NCBI RefSeq assembly: GCF_029227915.1
Contig: NC_079887.1
Span: 6,696,001-6,760,000 of the forward strand
Length of the DNA: 64,000 nucleotides
Reading direction: 5' to 3'
DNA from: Hydractinia symbiolongicarpus
Taxonomy: Eukaryota; Cnidaria; Hydrozoa; Anthoathecata; Hydractiniidae
Positions within the stretch are counted from its first letter, which is position 1; each line of letters starts with the position of its first letter. The notes below the pieces were generated by a model, which ran no database searches, was not told the DNA's origin, and saw only the letters and a list, made by a program, of their open reading frames with translations. Positions 24,501 to 34,618 of this stretch are shown here, piece after piece. Made by a program: the position numbers and the translations under genes.

Positions 24501-26381
24501 TCTTTGAGCTACGCTACCGGCGGGTAGTTGTTTTTTATATTTTTTCTTCTTTTATACGCCTTTCTTGTATGCCTTTCTTGTATGCCCCCCAACAAAACTG
24601 CAATAAAATGTCCCGAAAAAAAAAGTGCGCTACACAATCACCAAAAATATTCGCGCGTGATATAGTATAAATTGAATTGTAAACACATAATTACACAGCT
24701 TACTTTTCTTTAGCCTTCATTTACTTGCAGGACTTCTAGATTTTCAGATACTGCGCAAAAAGGAAAAGGTATTAGCTTGTAATTCTTATGTAAAAAAAGG
24801 GTTAATGTTTTAGGACCCAACTTGGAAGAAACGATTTCCTGGGATATCTAATTGTATTTTGATTTCTGATTCGAAATATGAGTGGTTTGAAAAATGGGAG
24901 GATATGAGAACTCACAAGCGTGGAGATGAGTATGATCAGTACAAAGAAAAGTTTGCAGAGAAATTATTAGAAGTGCTATATGATAAGGTGAAAAATTTTA
25001 ACAATTTTTTTCTCCTGATTTTTCAAAAACGACAAAAGAACTACCATATTCAGTGAATTTATCTTAATGGTAAAAAAACTCTGCGTTGGTAAAAATATTA
25101 GTCACTTAGACGATATTTTGTCTTTCTGCTGACTAATTTTTACCAACATTAAAATTTAAAAGTGTTTCTTCAGTTTATTAGTTAAACTAAAAAGATCCAA
25201 CGTTGCCGTCGGGTTTGTGATACAAGAAAAAAAAGAAAACAGCAAAAATTGACATAATCGGATTTTTTTTGTAAGAAGATTTTACCACTGAAATAAATAA
25301 TTGTGTCTGAAAGTTTTTCCGCCGAAACATTTTCCGCTGAAAATTTTTGTTCAACCAAAAATAAAGTCAGTAAAAATCATAGTTCGTATAACAACATATT
25401 AATCACTAAACAAAAAATTGTGGCTTTCTCCCTTTTTTTGGGTATTCCCATATTAACGCTGCGAGTTTTGCTGTTGTAGGTTCCACAGGTGAAGGGAAAG
25501 GTTTTGTGGTATGAATGCGGTACACCAATATCAGATTCAAACTTCTTGCAGTCATACAAGGGTGGATCATACGGCACACGATGTAACTTAGAATTTTCAA
25601 ATCGTGACAACTCACGTTGGTTGATGCGTGGTGACACGGAAATTGAAGGCTTGTACATGGCGGGACAAGACGCTTGGACGCCAGCGGTTGCAGGCGCAAT
25701 GTATGGTGGCCTATTGGGCGCTATGAAGGTAACGTAAATAAGTAAATTTAAAAAAAGGGCATTACATATAAATATTGACCTGGATATAAATAGATCCAAT
25801 ACTAAACATTGTTAGCAATTCTATAACACAAAATGTATAGGCAAAATGTTCTCGAGAAACTCTTCAATCAGGAAACAGTGTTTGTCACATAAGGTTGCTT
25901 TTCAACATGCCCCTTCTAGACAAGTGTTGACAATTACAAGCCAAATCTGTTATGGTCTATCCATGGTCATTTATAGTGTTTCTTTTATTATCTTTTTCAT
26001 TATGTGCAACTTTGTTTTCAGGTTTTAGGATTCTGGCAAGGATTAGGAGTCCTGGTAACAATTATTCGTCAGCAAGCTGGAGATATCCAAAAGAAAACTC
26101 GATCTAGCTACCTATCATGTCTAAGAAGAGCGGTGAAAATCTTCTTCGGTGGCGCTCCCGTAAGTAAAAGCTGAACTTCGAATGTTTTTATCACGTAAAA
26201 CAAATAAAAATCGGCCAAGGGTTTTTGACACGTAAAAAAAGCTTTCCCTGTAAGCCTTTTTTGTCTTTCACTCTGTGTTACTCTTATCTGCTTTCAACAT
26301 CTATGTCTAAAGACATCTAACATCACCCTCGCTATTTTTTAGGTTGAGTTTCAATATGAAGACACAGAATGGGTGGGATGA
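21519..26381 (+). CDS. RETSAT: All-trans-retinol 13,14-reductase-like oxidoreductase, copy 2
   Basis: Eight coding exons join in phase: 21519-22377, 22608-22753, 23271-23571, 24287-24429, 24814-24987, 25480-25728, 26022-26159 and 26343-26381, giving 682 residues. The first six exons have the same lengths as in the upstream paralogue (859, 146, 301, 143, 174, 249), proving a tandem duplication. The protein has an N-terminal membrane segment, the VIVIGSGMGG FAD fold and the C-terminal MAGQDAWTPAVAGAMYGG motif. It differs from copy 1 at the C-terminus: an extra small exon encodes VEFQYEDTEWVG. Reading through the preceding gtaagt donor would instead add VSKS and stop, a possible alternative end. 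A tttctag acceptor ends 14 bases before the ATG. A 49-bp minisatellite lies just upstream. Confidence 0.9.
24061..24110 (+). repeat. GACA-run repeat end, similar to 19797-19845
   Basis: A gacagacagacatgcag run followed by cattataatata in intron 3 of RETSAT copy 2 resembles the right end of the repeat at 19710-19845. It is probably a truncated copy of the same family. Confidence 0.45.
25085..25147. repeat. Short inverted repeat in RETSAT copy 2 intron 5
   Basis: gttggtaaaaatattagtc (25085-25103) is mirrored by gactaatttttaccaac (25131-25147) across a 27-base loop. Similar ggtaaaaa and tagtcact words occur near 20620-21010. It may be a tiny MITE or a decayed transposon tip. Confidence 0.55.
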
Positions 26382-28387
26382 ACATCGCCTATACAGAAGA
26401 ACATTGCAGTTAAAAGTTCCGTCTTGAGTTGAAGTCAGTCGTGCGAAGAGTTAAGAACATAACATATATCAATCCATTATCCACATATAAACGATAGATA
26501 CGAAATAATGTCTAATTCATATTGTTTGCCTTAGAACATGTTCGTAGTGGAATATCAACAACAACTAAGTATCACAGTGTCTTTTTCAATTGAAGATATG
26601 GACGAGTTTTTTCGATGTTTTCTCCCATACCCTCCTCTTTTATTTATCCTCCAAATCTTCAACCACTTGAAAACGTTTGCTATTATTTGGTGATATATTT
26701 ATGCATAATTTTTATATTGGATGGCTTTCACTGCGCGGCGGCTTCTAAAGTGATATAACAACATGTTTCGAATAGGATAACGTGTACCAGGTAGAATAAC
26801 ATGTTTCAGGTAGGAAGCATGTTTCGGATAGGGTAACATGTTCCAGGTAGGATAGCATGTTCCAGGTAGGATAGCATACCATGTTCCGGATAGGATGACA
26901 TGTACCAGGTAGGATAACATGTACCGTATATGTATATGGGAACAGCATACATCATACAACCACATGAAATGTGTACCAAAAGTGTTGTTTTTTTATTTAA
27001 AATTTTATATAAAATGAACATAAAAACAAAAACTGTTAAAAATAATCGATGTTTAATTTATGGTTTCTCAAAAAATTGTCTTCTCAACAACTAACATTTC
27101 GAATTTTGTTTTCAAAATTACCTGTTCACGCAGAATTTAACAATAGTCTGTAAATTTTCCGTTCCCGTATGCAATAAGATCGCAATAATTTTAAAGTGCA
27201 ATGCTTATTGTCTAATTGAAAGATAGTCTAACATACACGAACCTTAGACTGTATCCTGGAAGGCATTTCTGTGTTAAAAGTGTAAAACAGCTCGACTTAC
27301 CCCTTTAATATCTCACAAAAAGGTATACTAATTTGTATACAAAAAAATTCACATCTTGGAATGTAGATGATCCATTCAATTTCCTTTTGAGGACAGGAGG
27401 GAAAACTAACGAGGCACATAATTAACGTTAATCGAAGTTAAATAAATGCCGTTATTAAAATTTAGCGGTAATTATCCAGGGTGTTAAAAAAGTAACAAGC
27501 TAATTTAAAAACTGTAATTAAAGTTTAAATATAGGTTTCTAGCAATGCACACGCACACTTCGTTCTTTTAGTTTGCTTAACGCAAAAAAATCTGTTATAG
27601 TCCTGATACGGTTCACTTACTGTGAGGAAGTCAATTGCAGGCTGAAGAAAGCTGATATTGCAAAAGTTTTGAAAAAAAACACAACAGAAATCCGGTAGTC
27701 AAATAAATCCATTCTTTAAAAAAGATCAATTTTTTTTGATTCGTGTTACTTTAAAGTTAATATGCGATTCATCAATTCGGCAAACAATTCTACATTATGA
27801 ATCTTAAACTGATTCGAGGATTGGGGCCTGGTCTCTAATTAGTTTGGTCAGAAAAACTTGTAAACACTACAACCAAAGTTTTCAAGCTTTTATTTGAACT
27901 TATGCAGTTGATTCTTCTACTTAGCAGAATTATTTTTGATTCAATTTGGGAGGTTCCAAATGTGCAGTTAATGGATGAAGTTACAGCAATGTCAGGATGG
28001 GGAGGGCGAGTTCTTGTTCTGTTCACGATGTTGGTTAAGACACCGCCACAGATTATGCTGTTCCCTTCCTTAGTGTGTTAAGAAATATGCGGATCCTAGA
28101 TTTATGAAGGGTGTATTGAGGCTAATTAGAATCCAAACCTTGCGCAAGTGACCGAGTTGTTTCGAACATTTTGTTTATGGAGAATCAACCGTTACTCATC
28201 CAGATCCATTACTTAAAATGGGCTATGAACTTCCACAAAAAAAGTAAAGAATGAGACTTTTCCGTCATCCACCTCTCTATCACCTAAGTTAAAAAAAGAC
28301 AGTTAAGAAAATATCTGATAAGCCTCAAGGCTTCCGTAGTACGGTGGCCCATATCTGCCACTATTGTCGAGCACCAGAATTAGATCA
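26382..28387. other. Intergenic region after RETSAT copy 2
   Basis: Apart from the 19-bp tandem repeat at 26755-26935 I find no gene, RNA or named repeat. The left part should include the 3' UTR of RETSAT copy 2. Confidence 0.6.
26755..26935 (+). repeat. Tandem repeat, ~19-bp unit (acatgttccaggtaggata)
   Basis: About nine imperfect units of acatgttccaggtaggata, with variants acatgtaccaggt and atgtttcggata. Many units keep the palindrome acatgt. The array begins about 375 bases after the stop codon of RETSAT copy 2. Open frames across it on the minus strand are repeat translations, not genes. Confidence 0.85.
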
Positions 28388-28858
28388 CTACTGCGCAGTA
28401 AAACAATTCTACTGCGCAGTAGTCATAGTTCTATTGCGCAGTAGTCATAGATCTACTGAGCAGTATAATTCGGTCCACTGCGTAGTAGGAGATTGACTAC
28501 TGCGCAGTAGAACTTCAACTATTGCTCAGTATAATATGGGCTTTAAGTTATGTTTTCAGACAATTTTTCCGGCATTCGCAATACAACATGTGGCACTGCG
28601 CAGTAGAATCACTACTACTGCGCAGTAGAACTTGACTACTGCGCAGTAAAAATTTGTCTACAGTAAACAGAGTTTCTGCGCAGTAGAGCGTTGATTTCTT
28701 CGCAGTAAACTCGTCTACTGCGCATTAGTCACATTTCTAATGCGCAGTAGAAATGTGACGGCTGCGCAGTAAACTCGTCTACTGCGCAGTAGTCACAGTT
28801 TTACTGTGCAGTAGAAAGGTGACTACTGCGCAATAGAAATCTAATTCTACTGCTTAAA
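28388..28858. repeat. Palindrome array: 20 copies of CTACTGCGCAGTAG at ~22-bp spacing
   Basis: The 14-bp perfect palindrome ctactgcgcagtag recurs with starts at 28388, 28409, 28431, 28453, 28475, 28497, 28519, then 28593, 28615, 28636, 28658 (internally deleted), 28673, 28695, 28715, 28737, 28759, 28779, 28801, 28823 and 28847 (partial). Spacing is mostly 20-22 bases, about two helical turns, with one 74-base step. The palindrome is conserved while the ~8-base spacers vary. Some neighbouring spacers are reverse complements (acattt / aaatgt around 28737), making longer dyads. The word gcttccgtag flanks the array at 28330 and 28879. It is not a CRISPR array: the units are perfect dyads, the spacers are too short, and this is animal DNA. 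Confidence 0.93.
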
Positions 28859-29858
28859 ACATTAAGAGCAACTATTGGCTTCCGTAGCAAGGTCAATAAG
28901 CTGTCCTTCCAAGTTAAAGAAGGCTGAATGAAAACAAATATAATTATAAGAACAGATGCAAAAATGAATTTTTACACTAGAATATTCTCCGTAGCTTTGT
29001 TTGATCTTGTGGGGTTTTTTTTGTCGTCTGTCTTGCCAAAATTAAAATACTGAAGAGGTTCAAAGAGAATGAGACATGCACTAAAATAGTTAAACGCACC
29101 ACACCAAAGAGGTACAAACGACAAAAAAATTATCTTATCGTGCTAAAACGCTTCAGACTTTGATGAGGTTACGTCTCAGTCTTTTAAATAAGCATCCTGC
29201 ATAGTAATGAGATAAGGATCATGAATTTAAATTTTTTGATTCCTTAATCTTAATTTGTGCTATCCAGAAGTCCCATTTAACACGAGTGGTTATTTTGTGC
29301 CTCTTTAATTTCCTGAAAGGTATAAAAAACAAAATAATAAAATAGTAAAGCAGATTAGTAGAATAGCCAATCAAAGAAAAGTATTGTTCTTGATATCTAA
29401 TTGATTGATATAGCTTTTTTGTACAAAATTTGATCACATTTCTCCCCGGACCTTTTTTTCGCACCGATACTGCTGTTTTTGCAGACCCTGGGGGCGAGTT
29501 TGGTTTCCATCAATTTTTCATTTCGTGTGCAAATGTTTCCAGGTCTTGGTAGATAGGAGACAGCGTATTTTTTTCTTACCACCGAGAAATTAAAGTAAAT
29601 TTTGTTGGCATCAACAAAGAAAGCTGAGCAACTGACTAAGTAAAATATAGTTAAATATAGACTTTTTTGCTTTCCGATAAACTTTTATGAAAAAGATTTA
29701 ATTCTCCCCGCAAAGTTTTTTACTTGTTTTTGTTGTCAAGCAGGTTGGACTGGGGTAAATAAAGGTACATTGGGTTATTTCAAAAATAAAAGATATTAAA
29801 ATTTCTCCCTGAAATCAATAAGTAATTATATTATAAATTTAATGTCATTGACTTATAT
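28859..29858. other. Intergenic region between palindrome array and tRNA-Arg
   Basis: AT-rich sequence with no supported gene or named repeat. Confidence 0.6.
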
Positions 29859-29931
29859 GGCCGCGTGGCCCAACGGATAAGGCGTCCGACTTCGAATCGG
29901 AAGATTGTGGGTTCGAGTCCCATCGTGGTCA
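29859..29931 (+). tRNA. tRNA-Arg (anticodon TCG)
   Basis: A 73-base cloverleaf. Acceptor arms ggccgcg and cgtggtc pair with two G-U pairs. The D arm contains tggcccaacggataa. The anticodon stem tccga/tcgga encloses cttcgaa with anticodon TCG. The T arm has gtgggttcgagtcccat. T-runs at 29935 and 29942 can end RNA polymerase III transcription. It closely resembles animal tRNA-Arg(TCG). No intron. Confidence 0.97.
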
Positions 29932-30216
29932 AAGTTTTACCTTTTTTCTCTCAATTTATATGGGAAAAAATAGAATTCTGTTACGGAGATTTGGTTCAAA
30001 ATATTGTAAGCAACTAATTGGCGAAAACTTTTTTTAGTTCTTGCCAGAGAGCGGCGAAAATTAGCTAGTAAATTAAATGAATTTTTATACCTTTCTAGTA
30101 TGTTCTAAAATGTGTAATTCGGAAATACACAGTAATATAGGCATTTGAGAAAAGTTTTTTTTCAATAAAATCAGATACATTAAATTATATAGACAAATAA
30201 ACTGTCGTTCATCATA

Positions 30217-30288
30217 TCCCGTGTGGTCTAGTGGTTAGGATCCGGCGCTCTCACCGCCGTGGCCGGGGTTCGATTCCCCGCACGGGAG
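30217..30288 (+). tRNA. tRNA-Glu (anticodon CTC)
   Basis: A 72-base cloverleaf. Acceptor arms tcccgtg and cacggga pair fully, discriminator base G. Box A is tggtctagtggtta. The anticodon stem cggcg/cgccg encloses ctctcac with anticodon CTC. The T arm is cggggttcgattccccg. A run of ten T follows directly, a strong Pol III terminator. No intron. Confidence 0.97.
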
Positions 30289-30796
30289 TTTTTTTTTTCT
30301 TGATTTTTTGTTTTACAAGGATAATAATTTCCATGTAGTAGTAATCAATTCAAGTGTCATAAAGTACGTCAGCTAAACCATTTATATCACATCAGCGTCT
30401 TGAGACAAATTAAAAGTCGGCACGCCTCATATTGCGGCTACCTATGAATGCTCTGGAGACGAGGTTGCTAAAACGTACCGCATAACAGAACGCTTTCATC
30501 ACTGAATATCGCTTCGATTCCTTTAAATTTCCGCATCCCTCAATTTTTGCTTCACAGGATTCCGTCCACCCTCACCCCAAAAATTACACTCCTGTGCCAT
30601 TTCGCGCACCATAAGCATATTTTTATTTTTGGCTTTTTTAAAAAATGTCGAAGACATGGAAATCAGCTTTTGTAGCAAAGAATGATTCATCATACTGCCC
30701 CGTAGAAAACACTTTAACAGAGAAGAGGAGAAGAAAATTATCTGAATTTATATACACACACGAACAATATACAATAATGAATTAAACAAACAAATT

Positions 30797-31492
30797 TTAC
30801 GAGTTTACTCGAAATGGTGTTCCGATATGTCGGTACGAATAATGCACAAACGAGTTTGGGTTTAGTTCGAGCAGTGCAAGTGCACAAGTAATTTTGTCCC
30901 TAAATTCATGTTCCTTTTCCATCGAAGATCGAAACGGAGGAAGAAGATACTGTTTCTTGTGTATATTGGTGGGTAAAACAGTCTCTTGTCGATGATAACA
31001 GTTGGATTTATCGTTTTCCTTGGCAACGTTGTTGTTGTTGTTATATGCGATGTTGTTGTTGTTATTCATCAGACCTGCCATGTTATAATTATGGCGGATT
31101 TTCCATCTTCTAAGCCAACCTGATGAAGCCTTAAATTGCTCGTCCCTACTCAACATTTTTGCTTTTTCTTGAACTTCCGCCTGACTTATATATTTACCTC
31201 GTTTCCGCTTCTCATCTAGCCATAGTTTTAGGTCGTTTTCGCGCTTCATATCAGTGACTTGTCTTCCCGCTCCTTTTAAGCGCTTTGCATTCGCGTTTGT
31301 GTTCATTAAACTCAACTTTTTTGATCTCCAATCTCTGATCTGCTTTTCATTTATACCAAGATAGCGAGCTGTTGCACGGTTACCATGAGTCTCTGAATGA
31401 CGAACTGCTGCTAGTTTGAATGTAATACCGTACGAAAGACGTGACTTCTTTTTGCTTGGTACCGACAGAGGCACACGACATAATGTTTCCAT
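30797..31492 (-). CDS. Pogo/CENP-B-type DNA-binding protein without transposase domain
   Basis: A single-exon frame of 231 residues. Residues ~21-60 (YGITFKLAAVRHS...ARYLGINEKQIRDWR) look like the first helix-turn-helix of pogo/Tigger transposases (BrkDBD/psq-like). Residues ~84-135 (ENDLKLWLDEKRKRGKYIS...SSGWLRRWKIRHN) look like the second, CENP-B-type, helix-turn-helix. Two five-Asn runs follow (143-147, 151-155). The C-terminal ~70 residues are unrecognised, and there is no DDE catalytic domain downstream before the stop. No flanking terminal repeats are visible. It is most likely a domesticated DNA-binding protein of the nucleus, though a 3'-truncated transposon is possible. A ttgagcag acceptor ends 11 bases before the ATG, which favours an expressed host gene. 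A candidate AATAAA on the minus strand lies near 30620. Confidence 0.75.
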   Translation of the reverse strand: METLCRVPLSVPSKKKSRLSYGITFKLAAVRHSETHGNRATARYLGINEKQIRDWRSKKLSLMNTNANAKRLKGAGRQVTDMKRENDLKLWLDEKRKRGKYISQAEVQEKAKMLSRDEQFKASSGWLRRWKIRHNYNMAGLMNNNNNIAYNNNNNVAKENDKSNCYHRQETVLPTNIHKKQYLLPPFRSSMEKEHEFRDKITCALALLELNPNSFVHYSYRHIGTPFRVNS

Positions 31493-33957
31493 TGTTTAGA
31501 AATCTGCTCAAAATTGAAACAGTTGCAAACGCTAAGCAAAATTTACCTAAGAGCTACTTAAAGATGCAGTATCTTAAAATGCAACTAATATTTTTTTGCA
31601 AGATTCAGCTAGCTTCTAATGTTTTGTGTAAGCAATAAAGCGTGCAAAAGAGCTACTGTAATGCGCACAGAACCAGTGGGTAATTGTAAACGCGTGCTCA
31701 ACCCAGGAACATTAATTATTCATGATTTTTTAATTATGCTAATAAGATTAATTAAGAACATAAACGTAAACAAAATTAAAATAATTAAAGTTTTATCTCG
31801 CCAAAATGAAAAATATGAACAACTTTTTTTTCTTGGTTGAGGATACATTGAAAATACTTTATTTTAGCTTCTGCGAGATCATGCAGTGTCTTATATGTTG
31901 CTGTGTAGCCATTTTTTGCGCAGACAAATTTAATTTGCAGCAAGCTGTGGGCTAAGTTAAATTGCTAAATTGAGTTAGCTAATATAAAAAAATTGCAAAT
32001 GACATTATGTGAATTAAAAGAATGGTACATTTATATAATAATTTCTAGATATAACATAATATAAAAAAAATAAAAAAGAAGAAATTTAAAGATGTTTTTG
32101 CATTGTACAAAAGGTGCGTGTTTAAACGGGGTTGCATGCTTGACTAGGCGGCTTATAACTTTGAACAACTTAAAAAAACAAACAAACAAAAAACATCAAC
32201 AATTTTATAAAAAATATATTAAAATAAGTGTGACAAAAAAGATAAATCCTGGGATCATTTTCCATATAAAAAATAAAGGGTACTTCGACATTAATTAAGA
32301 AAGCTGAAGTAACATAGGTTGCAAAATGGATGGAACTATTTCTCCCCTTTGAGAATTTTTGCATGCTTGGCTGCGCGGCTTAAAGAGCTGTTGAATATAA
32401 TGTATATAAAATCTTGTTTGATATTTTTAACAAAAAAACCATTTTAAATAGTCGAATTTGAAGAAAAGGACTTTTGATGAGAATTTTTTACTTTCTTTGA
32501 GACCTTATCTTTGAGACCGTATACGTATTTTCATATTTTTGTCAAAGAAATTTAACCATGAATAAAGAACAAATTATTGCTGTAAAAACATGACGAGTTT
32601 TAAAATTAAAATTGAGGACTTTTGAAAAGACCTTTCAAAATAGAGAAGAGTTGGGTGTTTGAAAATAGATTGCTGAATAATAATCTAAAAGTAAGGGAAC
32701 TCATTGTTATTGTCAGGCGAGGGGAGTTTGTAATATTTTCCAGCAGATGTATTTAGCTTTGACAACAGTTTGACATTTTAAATTTTCTTGTATGATATGT
32801 GTTTTATCTCTATGCTTGAACATATATATTTCACTTATCAGAATAACGAAAATTAACTTCAGTGTCCAAGTAAAATTTTAAAACGTATATACCGGTGAGG
32901 TTTGAACTTATCCCCACCATTTGCTACCGCACCCTTCTCGACAATCAAGTTCCAAAAGTTAACGAATAAATACAAAAAAAAAACACAAATTTCCTCAAAA
33001 ATATTTTTAATAAATTATTTAATTAATCAAGCACGCCTAAAACAATTTCATCTAGACGAAATTTTACATTGTGAAAATGCTGATACTTTTACAAAAATTA
33101 CCAATAGCGTATTCTTCCGCAGATAAACCCGCTTGCATAAAGGCTCACCTGCGTATAAGCCTATTATTTTGCTCACTGATATTTGATATTTTCTTCTTCT
33201 TTATTATATTTCTTTGTGTTATTTTTTATGAACTTTTGCTGCACAAATATATGCAGGTTGGACCACCGCCACTACCAGGAATTCAAGTATCTCTTCGTTC
33301 GTGACAATCAAATACTATGGGCTTATACATACATGGGTTGGGCATATTAGCGGAAGAATAATGTTGGATCTTCTCATTGCAATTCAAAAATTAAATACAA
33401 AAAAATTAATTTTTCCAAAAAAATGAAAACATTACAACATTACAACATAAAATTGCGCACGTTAAAACTAAATTTAAAAAATCCTTCTTTGTTACAAAAA
33501 TTACATAACATTAAATATTAAACTTTTTTTTAATAATGTTTATCATACATGTAAAAGTTGCAAACAAAATTATATAACGATAATAAATATCACATATACA
33601 TTCAAACTAAGACTCCTTTCCATTTGACTGCATTTTTCGCTATAGCACTTTGAAAAAACCCATTCATTTACAAATACCAAGATATTAACAGGTCCAAAAT
33701 AGATATAATATTGTCAGGGACCTTAAAAGAGTAAAACACGGAATTCCAACATTGGAGATCTAAGGTTTATGCTGTGCCAAACCGAGATAAACTCATAAAA
33801 ATACTTAAGCATGCTTTTAGGTTTGTTACTGAGCTGTGTCAGACGACCGGCATATTCGTGACAAGACCTGCATAAAATGACCAGCAGGACAAACCTGATT
33901 TTCCAATGAGTTCCATTCAGTATAAAACAGAACTCTTTTTCGGCAAGAAACTAATTT

Positions 33958-34083
33958 AAAACAACAACCACAACCACAACAATAACAACAAAAACAAGAA
34001 CAATAACAACAACAACAAAAACAACGACAACAACAACAACAACAACAAACAACAACAACAAAAACAACAACAACAATAACCAA
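33958..34083 (+). repeat. Imperfect (CAA)n microsatellite
   Basis: About 125 bases of caa triplets interrupted by cca, aat and gaa triplets. The cysteine-rich minus-strand frame across it is an artefact of the repeat. Confidence 0.93.
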
Positions 34084-34551
34084 ATTAGTATTTCCAGTAA
34101 CGAAATATTTTTATTATCCTACGTACTTAAAAAAATAGTCTTTAAAATTAATACATAAAAATTAAATCTATACACCTTTTTTTATAAACAATTGATTGTT
34201 TGCATTTTCAAACATTGTTTACCTATTTGGGGAAAATGCCCAAAATTGTTTAGTGATTGTTTCCATTTGGGCTTAAGCAATACTTGTTGGAAATGTATGG
34301 GGCGATTTTTTGGAATTTGGGATTGTTTATAAAAAAAGGGGACTCTAAATCAATTGTTAATAATTTACTCTATACAATATAATTACAAGTTCTAAACAGA
34401 ATATTTAACAGATTTTCACTTGGAAAGATCAAATATTTAATATTCTACCCAGTGTTAAATATCCCAAAATGGAATAGTAGCTTGGAGTATTATTCCTTCA
34501 ATTTCTATAAAATAGACTTAAGTATTTTTTTAAGTAATTATAGTAAGCTTT

Positions 34552-34557
34552 TTTATT
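34552..34557 (-). promoter_or_regulatory. Candidate polyadenylation signal (AATAAA) for NCLX
   Basis: AATAAA on the minus strand, 62 bases after the NCLX stop codon. Position and motif fit, but such words are common in AT-rich DNA. Confidence 0.4.
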
Positions 34558-34618
34558 AAATTTGAAAATTCAAATTCAACAATAAACTCCAATTGACAGA
34601 ATATTAGATTACAACCTG

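Larger units (their letters stand above)
31493..34618. other. Intergenic region, pogo-like gene to NCLX 3' end
   Basis: Three kilobases of very AT-rich sequence. The only defined features are a CAA microsatellite (33958-34083) and a possible polyadenylation signal for NCLX at 34552-34557. No convincing coding exon seen. Confidence 0.6.

Noticed and set aside
25406-25799. Minus-strand frames of 97 and 140 residues
   Set aside because: Antisense to RETSAT copy 2 exon 6, whose sense frame is conserved with copy 1.
28388-28858. CRISPR-like array
   Set aside because: Units are perfect palindromes with ~8-base spacers in animal DNA, with no Cas genes; repeat and spacer sizes do not fit CRISPR.
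33826-34083. Cysteine-rich secreted-like peptide
   Set aside because: Translation of the CAA microsatellite on the minus strand.
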